From assembly GCA_023374025.1 (NCBI GenBank), contig SIJG01000010.1:2315633-2379632 (forward strand): a stretch of 64,000 bases of DNA, read 5' to 3'. Positions 57,457-64,000 of the stretch are shown here, piece after piece. The translations under genes and the position numbers were made by a program. A model generated the notes under the pieces. It made no database searches. It was given only the letters and a program-made list of their open reading frames with translations, and was not told the origin of the DNA. The DNA comes from Heterodera schachtii. Its lineage: Eukaryota > Nematoda > Chromadorea > Rhabditida > Heteroderidae. Every line of letters begins with the position of its first letter. Positions within the stretch are counted from its first letter, which is position 1.

Positions 57457-59035
57457 TTTTTTGAAAATGTAAAAAATTTAATGAGTTAAAAAGCCAAAAA
57501 AAATTGCGGGTCTCAAAATTTGAATTGTTTGTAGGCGTATCGGGCTTGGCAACCCTAACCATCCTGGAGGAGGGCATTGATCAGTGCCAAATAAATGTAA
57601 GACATCGAAAAATTAAGGAAAAAATATTTATAATCAATATGGTCAATGAATAACCAATCGTAAAAAATTTTCTGATTAAATCCGACAAATCAGTGGGTCA
57701 ATCATTTTTCAAATCCCAGCATTGATAAAAATTCAAATCCCCAAATAATCTGATAAACAATTGGTGAAATTGCAAAGCTGACTTTGTTTTCTTAATAAAT
57801 ACTTATCATGGTCAAATTTTGGGAAGGTGATCAGTTCAAAATCAAAAGAAGAGTAGCAATTGATCATGAAATTACCAGTGCCGAGCATTCACATGAAAAT
57901 TAACGGGTCCAAATTGCCAAAATTCTAGTTTTTTTTTTTTTTTAAATGCCATAGCGGAAAGATCAAAAAAAAATAAATGCTAGGGCACGGACAGAGGATA
58001 TTAGCAGCATTAGAGACTGCTAACGGAGACAGACAAAAAAAAGCATCCCGCCTTTTGTGTGACTGTGCTAATGAATGACCCTGACCAAATTCGCGCCTTC
58101 CGTCCGTCCCATTGAAAAAGTGCCCTTGAGTGAATGCTTATGCTTTTCCTATTATTAGTGAAATGCTTTTGAATGATTTGATGCTTGCTCTTTTCTTCTG
58201 TTTTGCTAATGTCCGTTTCTCTGCTTAATCCATTTTTAATGTGCTGCAACTTCCGCTCATTAACAAATATAATTAGAGAGAAATTGTCATGAATTTTGGA
58301 TGAATATTTGCAATGAAAAAGGTTTTTAAATTTAGGAGGGGAATCTATGTGCTGTATAAATATCACAGGGGAAAGTTGGGCACCAGAAATTTGGACACCG
58401 GCGGAAAGTTTTGGCCAAATTAAGGAATTAAAAAATAATTTTTTAAATGTGTAAAAAATGGAACATGCCTAATTTAATTTAAGGCATAGAAAATTATAAT
58501 CAAAGTTCGGAAGTAAAGTCATTAACGAAAATTTTGGGACCCCTATACTGAAAATTATTTCAATTATTGTTGTTGTTGTTGGTGTTTTCAAATAAAAGTG
58601 TAGTATTTTTAAAAATGAGTTTTTATTATTTATACATTTAAAAAAGATTTTCGGATCTTGTTTAAAATAATTTTTCCAATCATTTTTTGCCAATTTCCCG
58701 CTTCGATCACTCCTGTAGCGCTGTTCTTCTGTTCCGTTTTTAATTGATCAATCGATCGATTGATCGCCTTATTGGGTGATCAATTTAATCGATGTATCAC
58801 TTTCGTCGGCGCCGCTCCTTCTCGTCCGCTATGCTTCTGCATGCATCGGTGGCATTTCGCAGATTGTAGTGCACTTTGTCAAAGTCGCAAAAGCCGCACG
58901 TTTTGCGGCACGCGCGGAATGCCATATAAGGGCTTAACAACAAATTTCCATATTAACAAAAATGTTGTGACCCCCCCTGAAAATTTTTTTTTACTTATTT
59001 TTTCTAGGGTATTTTTATGCGCTGAACACGAATAT
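57457..59035. other. Intergenic, no supported gene
   Basis: AT-rich DNA. At 58371-58410 a GTTGGGCACCAG...GGACACCGGCGGAAAGTT segment resembles the arms of the 62.1 kb element. Short frames on both strands have no splice partners or similarity. Confidence 0.45.
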
Positions 59036-59406
59036 GACGTTCATTTTTAGCTATCGTGAGTTTTGCGTGAGTTACGTGAATCTTTCACGGTGAATAATAC
59101 CGACACTCATAAGAAATTTTGCAGATTCCAATTCATTGGCGCAAGCGGGAGAAGGGACTCAAAATTATGAGCATTTTTTATTAATGAGAAATTATATCAT
59201 TTACAGAACTTTATATTGTGATGATCATCAACTATTTATAAAGCAGTGATGCATTAACTAACAGCATTTATAAACAGTCTCAGATTACCTTTAATCCTTT
59301 TAAAATTGCCGCCCGCCTGATGTTTGAACTTTACATTTTTTTAATTTTTTCACGTAAAATTTCACGTAACTCACGCAAAACTCACGATAGCTAAAAATAA
59401 ACGTCA
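59036..59406. mobile_element. MITE with 45-base terminal inverted repeats
   Basis: Left arm starts TGACGTTCATTTTTAGC at 59036 and continues through ATCGTGAGTTTTGCGTGAG to about 59080. The right arm (59360-59406) is its inverse, ending GCTAAAAATAAACGTCA, with a single difference in the first 17 bases. Between the arms are about 280 bp of AT-rich DNA with no coding capacity. This is the cleanest inverted-repeat element in the window and fits a non-autonomous DNA transposon. No target-site duplication longer than two bases was evident. Confidence 0.78.
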
Positions 59407-59899
59407 ATGCTAATAAATCACGTAAAATAAAAAATTGGAAAATACAGGCATAAAAAATAAAATTATGAATAAATATTATAATAAAATATTCAAAAATTTT
59501 ACATAAAATTATTTAATATTATTATTCAAAATAAAAAATGAAAGGTTGTAAAAAATATTTATATAAAGAAAAGAAAAAACATAAATATAAATGATGAAAG
59601 ATTAATTAAAGAAAAAAATTTATTTAAAAAACTTTAACTGATGAAAATTTAAATTAAAAAAAAATCACTCAATTCTTAAAACAATGTTTAAAATTTAATT
59701 AAAACGAAAAATTATTAATCGTCGAAAATAAAAAACACAGTTAAGATTTATGGAAAATTATAAAAGAATTAAAATTCTGTTCTATAATTAAAACAATAAT
59801 CAAAATACTTCGTCTACATTATTATTTATCATTAATTTAATTAATTATAACACTTGTAGCTCAATTAGTTAATTAATTGGACACCTGTAGCCACTGCAC

Positions 59900-60560
59900 G
59901 ACCACTGCTTGTACGTCTCAAAATCAGTCGGGAAAGGGAAGAAAAAGTACAACAATGGGCATACTGTAAAAAGGCTGCCAAAACTTACCCACACGTCCAA
60001 ATCGCTGACATATCTTTGTGAGAAAAAGTAAAAATTTGCGCCGAAAATTCATGGCGTTATGTTTTTGGGTTTGGTTTTTTGTGTGCCTACTTTTTGCAAA
60101 ACGATGCGCCATAACGGTCGTCACAATTCATTCGGACCAGAGACTGCGCAATTCGGTCGTACGGAATGGACCGTTTGAAGTGATTGCCAAAAAACCAAAA
60201 ATTAATTTATTTCAAATGCTTCAAAACTTTTTTACTAAATTATTTTAATTAATTATTAAAAACTAATTAATATTAAAATATTTTGAAATTATGAGAAGAA
60301 TTGCATCTTACATGTGCTGCAACATTGGATTAATCTGAATCAATTTGAAAAACATTCATCAATTTGATTAAATGAAAGAATTTTACTTTATAAAAAAAAA
60401 TTTTTAAATTTAAAAATCAAATAAAACATCGGAAATTTGTTAACCGAAATTCAATGTCAGTGTTGCACCGACGTGCGAAATGTACTCGCTTTTCGTGCCG
60501 TAATCGTTGGCACACCGACGAACTCAACGTGTCCATACAGCTCAAATTAAGATAAATAAT
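59900..60560 (-). CDS. Possible fragmentary exons with DSL-like cysteine motif
   Basis: On the minus strand the stretch 60190-60102 reads through LVRMNCDDRYGASFCKK before a GTAGGC donor. C-x3-Y-G-x3-C resembles the start of a Delta/Serrate/LAG-2 (DSL) domain. Further Cys-containing frames lie at about 60550-60450 (CANDYGTKSEYIS) and 59960-59890 (DFETYKQWSCSGY). No acceptor AG is seen close to the 60190 exon and the phases do not join cleanly, so this may be a decayed gene or coincidence. Confidence 0.25.
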
Positions 60561-61468
60561 TTTTATATTTTCTTATGTACAGTTCAGGCATTTTCAAAAT
60601 TCCAAGCTTTATATTTTAGCTTTTTTTTATAGAAAAAAAAATTAAATCATATAAAATATTTTTACCACGGGGGTTTCGACGTCTTTTCAAGTGCTTAAAT
60701 AATTAACAATTTATTAATTTTCATTTAAGGATAATAATTTATATTTAGTCACCAAAGATTAAGCTGAATGTGACCAAAAATGAAACAATGAAAAGTGCGT
60801 TTGTGAAGATGGCCATCGTCACTGATTTAACTGCTGCTGCTGCTTCCGGTGATGGGCACATTTTTGTTCCAATTTTCTCAATTTATCTAACAACGGATAG
60901 TTCGAGAAAAAAGTCCTAAGAACTCTCGGGTTCTCGGATTTCGAATGGTAAATTTTCATTACCTGGTGGTCCCCTTTTTCTCGGCACTTTTTGGGTCTAG
61001 TTTTGTGTTAAATTTTAGTCTGACAAAAATTACATCGGTTTTAAATTTTATATGTATCGGATTTTTGCTTTTGAAAATTAGAATTTTCGGTTTTTTGTTT
61101 TGTTTAGTCCCTGTTTTGGCATGGAGGGAGGGCGGACGAAAATGCGGACGGATTTTGCAACAACACGCGCGACTAAATGACTGACAAATTTGGGGGTGGT
61201 AAATTCATGAGGGATGTGGATCACTGGTGGATAAGAACATCATCATCAAAAAATGATGTTGACGAGTGAAAATTGTGACAAATGGGGCAGGCCATCGGCG
61301 GGGCTTAAAATAAATTCTCACTTTTCTCCCGCATTTTCGGGGGGGGGGGGGGGGTCGTCGGGACGGATTGTCTTTTCGGGTTCGTCCGGACATGATGGTC
61401 TGCTGACCATACAACCCCCCCCCCCCTCCCCAGCACTTATCCCGCGCGGTGTTTTCACCGTTGGGTGG

Positions 61469-61810
61469 TTAGCCAAATTTGTTTAATGGGACATACATAT
61501 CCGGTAGTTCCATCAAAAGAAAGGAGTACACCACAGCCAATACAATATTTGCTGATGGATGTGACACATTTCGCGGTACAAATTCTTGGATTTCCCCTGC
61601 TTTAAGCCATAAGAAAATCAAGTAGGTTGCGCAAACATTTTGGGATGGAATCACTAATAAATATGCTAAAATAATGTATAAAAGGTTTGGCTTCGTTGTG
61701 ATCGTCTCTGGCATTTGATAAAACACCATTTTTTTAAATTCTTTGACGACATTTAATTTTGGGTCCACTGCGTTTGGGCGCGCTCGTTTGAGCGCCAGCA
61801 TGTTTTCCAC
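61469..61810 (-). CDS. Single-exon hydrophobic frame of 113 residues, unidentified
   Basis: An uninterrupted minus-strand frame with three hydrophobic stretches (LLYIILAYLLVIP, VCATYLIFLWL, IVLAVVYSFLLM) separated by polar loops. This is unusual for chance frames in this AT-rich region and could be the end of a multi-pass membrane protein. The ATG at 61810 and the first residues fall inside an inverted repeat (61770-61905), so the true start is doubtful. No family was recognised. Confidence 0.35.
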   Translation of the reverse strand: MENMLALKRARPNAVDPKLNVVKEFKKMVFYQMPETITTKPNLLYIILAYLLVIPSQNVCATYLIFLWLKAGEIQEFVPRNVSHPSANIVLAVVYSFLLMELPDMYVPLNKFG

Positions 61811-61905
61811 TATAGCTTTCTATAACTTTTTTCAATGTCATCCAAATCCAACATTTTTGATATAATGCGCCCAGACGAGCGCACCAAAACGTGAGCGCCC
61901 AAACG
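61770..61905. mobile_element. Short inverted-repeat element, GTTTGGGCGC arms
   Basis: GCGTTTGGGCGCGCTCGTTTG near 61770 faces GAGCGCCCAAACG near 61893, with a second partly matching block CGCCCAGACGAGCGC at 61868-61882. The pair would form a hairpin of about 135 bp. GC-rich arms in AT-rich surroundings suggest an inserted element. Confidence 0.45.
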
Positions 61906-62080
61906 GCAATTTTTTTTGTTATTTTTACATTTTTTCTTTTGTTTACCTTCTTCCTTTTGCTTTGGATGGGTCCCTTTAATTAAAACAAATAATGATTGAA
62001 TGATTCGGTTAAACTTGGTTGATATTTGAAGAAATTACACAAAGTCAAAATTTGATCGACTGTTATTTTATAGGCGACAT

Positions 62081-62675
62081 GAAGTTTGGGCACCGGGAAG
62101 TTTGGGCACCAGAGGGAGGGATTTCAAAAAAATAAAACAAAATAAATATATAAAATGTTATATAAATCATTAAAATTTAGTAAATTTTAAGATCCCTTCT
62201 GCTTAAAAATTATATGTTCTTGAAAATTAAAAAATTTATGTATGTAAACCTAGCAATCTTATTATTGAGTCAATTCTTACGGTTGTTTAAACGTAGAGTT
62301 AAACGTGTACTAATTTCTGTTTCGACTTAGAACTGAATACCGGCTTAGTTGGGTTCGAAATAACAAGAGACCCGTCTAATTCGATTTAAACTCATAAAAT
62401 TTTAAGTCGAACAGACCGAGCCTTGTAACATTTGTATTGAATTATATAGAATGAATGGCAATGAGTTTAGCAAAATAAGTATGCTTAATCGAGTGAATAT
62501 TCGTTAACAAAACTTTATATTCGTAACTTGATTAAATTTACTATGCTTTTTATATTAGATGGTTTCAATTTATAGACAAATAAAAATATTTTTATTTTTT
62601 AAATCCTTAATTTAGTGCCCAAACTTCCCGGTGCCCAAATTTCTGGTGCCCAAACTTCCCGGTGCCCAAACTTCC
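62081..62675. mobile_element. Inverted-repeat element, GAAGTTTGGGCACC arms
   Basis: The left arm (62081-62116) holds two copies of GAAGTTTGGGCACC, and the right arm (62614-62675) holds three or four inverted copies (GGTGCCCAAACTT). The 500 bp between are AT-rich without coding capacity. A related arm lies alone at 58371-58410. The repeated arm units suggest a foldback-type element. Confidence 0.6.
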
Positions 62676-63156
62676 GCCCCCCATTTTATAATTAAAATTT
62701 GTTTTTTTTTTGTTATTTAATTCGTGTAAATCTTTCAAATATAAACAATTTAAACAAATTATTTAATCCATATTTGTTTACAACATAAGAATGGTAAACT
62801 TTCAACTAAAATTAAAATGAGTAGTTAACCCCCCCCCCCCGGTACTGTCGTTACTAATTGAACCATGCAAATTTGTTTTCTTTGGTCTTGCCGCTGGTGA
62901 AGGGACGGCGCTTAATTAATTAATGGAAGAAGATGGGACAGGGGGTGGGTGATTTAGTGGAGGCAGAGTGGGACAGGGGGCAGGCAATTTGAAAAGAGGG
63001 GCTTGGATTATCGATAATGAGTTAGATAATAATCGCTCTATTGTTGATGAGTTTTTGACTTGCACCTCCATTTAATTAACAATTGGGCGGTGGAGATGAA
63101 TGAATAATGGATAATCATCGCAACTTACAAGAAATTTTATTCTATCCCAAAAGGAT
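62676..63156. other. Intergenic, nothing convincing
   Basis: AT-rich DNA with a C run at 62830 and a G-rich purine stretch at 62930-63000. No exon or RNA gene was seen. Confidence 0.5.
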
Positions 63157-64000
63157 TTATAATAAATTAGTACAGGGTTAAATTGAAAAATCTCTATTTT
63201 TCTCATTTTATTTTGCTAACAAAATGATTATGTAAATGGGTCGGCATCGTAGGGTAAGACTCTGATGTGATTCATACTTTAAAAAACAGATAAATTTTTA
63301 GAAATTCGTAAACAGTTTTTAATATTAGCTTCAAAGTAAGCCATTAACATTTTCAAAATAAATATTGATTAAAGGTTTTGGTTAAATTCGGTTACATTTC
63401 AAAAAACTGCACAAATAAAACAATAAATAATCAAATTTTATAATAAATTAGTACAGGGTTAAATTGAACAAATCTCTATTTTTCTCATTTTATTTTGCTA
63501 ACAAAATGATTATGTAAATGGGTCGGCATCGTAGGGTTAGACTCTGATGTGATTCATACTTTAAAAAACAGATAAATTTTTAGAAATTTGTTGACAATTT
63601 TTAATATTAGCTTCAAAATATGCCATTCACATTTTCAAAATAAATATTGATTAAAGGTTTCGGTTAAACGCAATGACATTTGAAGAAATTGTACAAATAA
63701 AAAAATAAAAAACCAAATTTTAATTATAAAATAGCAGTCGAAAAAAATGAATGAAATTTCTGCAGTTCACTTTTAATTGGGTACTAAAATGTTTATATAA
63801 AAAGATCGGAATAGTAGAGTTCAATTCTGGTACGATTCACACTTTAATAAAACAGCCCTTTTTAATTCATTTACAAATTTTAGCTATAAAAAACCAAATT
63901 TTATAATAAATTAGTACAGGGTTAAATTGAACAAATCTCTATTTTTCTCATTTTATTTTGCTAACAAAATGATTATGTAAATGGGTCGGCATCGTAGGGT
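63157..64000. repeat. Tandem array of about 281-bp units, continuing past the window
   Basis: Units begin TTATAATAAATTAGTACAGG at 63157, 63438 and 63901; the first two are close to identical over about 270 bases and the third is cut by the window end. The stretch 63713-63900 is a shorter, diverged unit sharing the block around GATTCA-ACTTTAA-AAACAG. No open frame of note. This looks like satellite DNA. Confidence 0.85.

Noticed and set aside
63157..64000. Possible CRISPR array because of regular repeats
   Set aside because: Units are about 281 bp without short direct repeats and spacers, and the genome is animal.
1..64000. Ribosomal RNA genes or a bacterial operon
   Set aside because: No rRNA-like conserved blocks were seen, and all confident genes have spliceosomal introns.

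Overview
The window looks like nuclear DNA of a nematode. It is AT-rich and full of homopolymer runs, with many short introns and a paramyosin whose sequence and length match nematode UNC-15. A nematode C6-domain secreted protein and an astacin protease point the same way. Three introns appear to use GC-AG boundaries; that would fit a plant-parasitic cyst nematode (Globodera/Heterodera group), but the species is an inference. Exon boundaries below were placed by hand from GT/AG signals, reading frame and homology, and every listed junction was checked for phase unless stated.

Layout: (1) 1-3158, plus strand, the 3' part of an unidentified multi-pass membrane protein. (2) 4832-7498, plus, a complete PGAP3/Per1 GPI-anchor remodelling enzyme behind a long CT-rich tract. 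(3) 14559-7986, minus, a roughly 912-residue Ala/Gln/Pro-rich protein of unknown function. (4) 36673-16748, a minus-strand run: CNRIP1, CEBPZ copy B, a stranded FAAH exon, CEBPZ copy A, FAAH. (5) 40413-43341, plus, an astacin metalloprotease. (6) 51549-45509, minus, paramyosin in 23 exons. (7) 57456-55972, minus, a secreted C6-domain protein. (8) 58-64 kb, few convincing exons, several inverted-repeat elements and a tandem array running off the end.

The most notable block is (4). A tandem duplication of about 6-7 kb copied the whole CEBPZ (Noc1/Mak21) gene plus the 5' part of FAAH. Both CEBPZ copies keep open frames (734 and 946 residues), but they differ by one intron, by low-complexity segments and by a large part of the acidic C terminus. 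Only one complete FAAH remains. FAAH, the fatty-acid amide hydrolase that degrades anandamide, and CNRIP1, the cannabinoid-receptor-interacting protein, lie on the same strand about 13 kb apart, separated only by the CEBPZ copies. The CEBPZ-FAAH gap is under 200 bp, so operon-like co-transcription of ribosome-assembly and endocannabinoid genes is possible but untested.

Mobile and repetitive DNA is dense. A CTCGAG-rich inverted-repeat family recurs in introns, unrelated inverted-repeat elements lie at 55.7, 59.0, 61.8 and 62.1 kb, a possible solo-LTR-like module lies at 43.5 kb, and TGATCA-rich tracts recur in introns and intergenic DNA.
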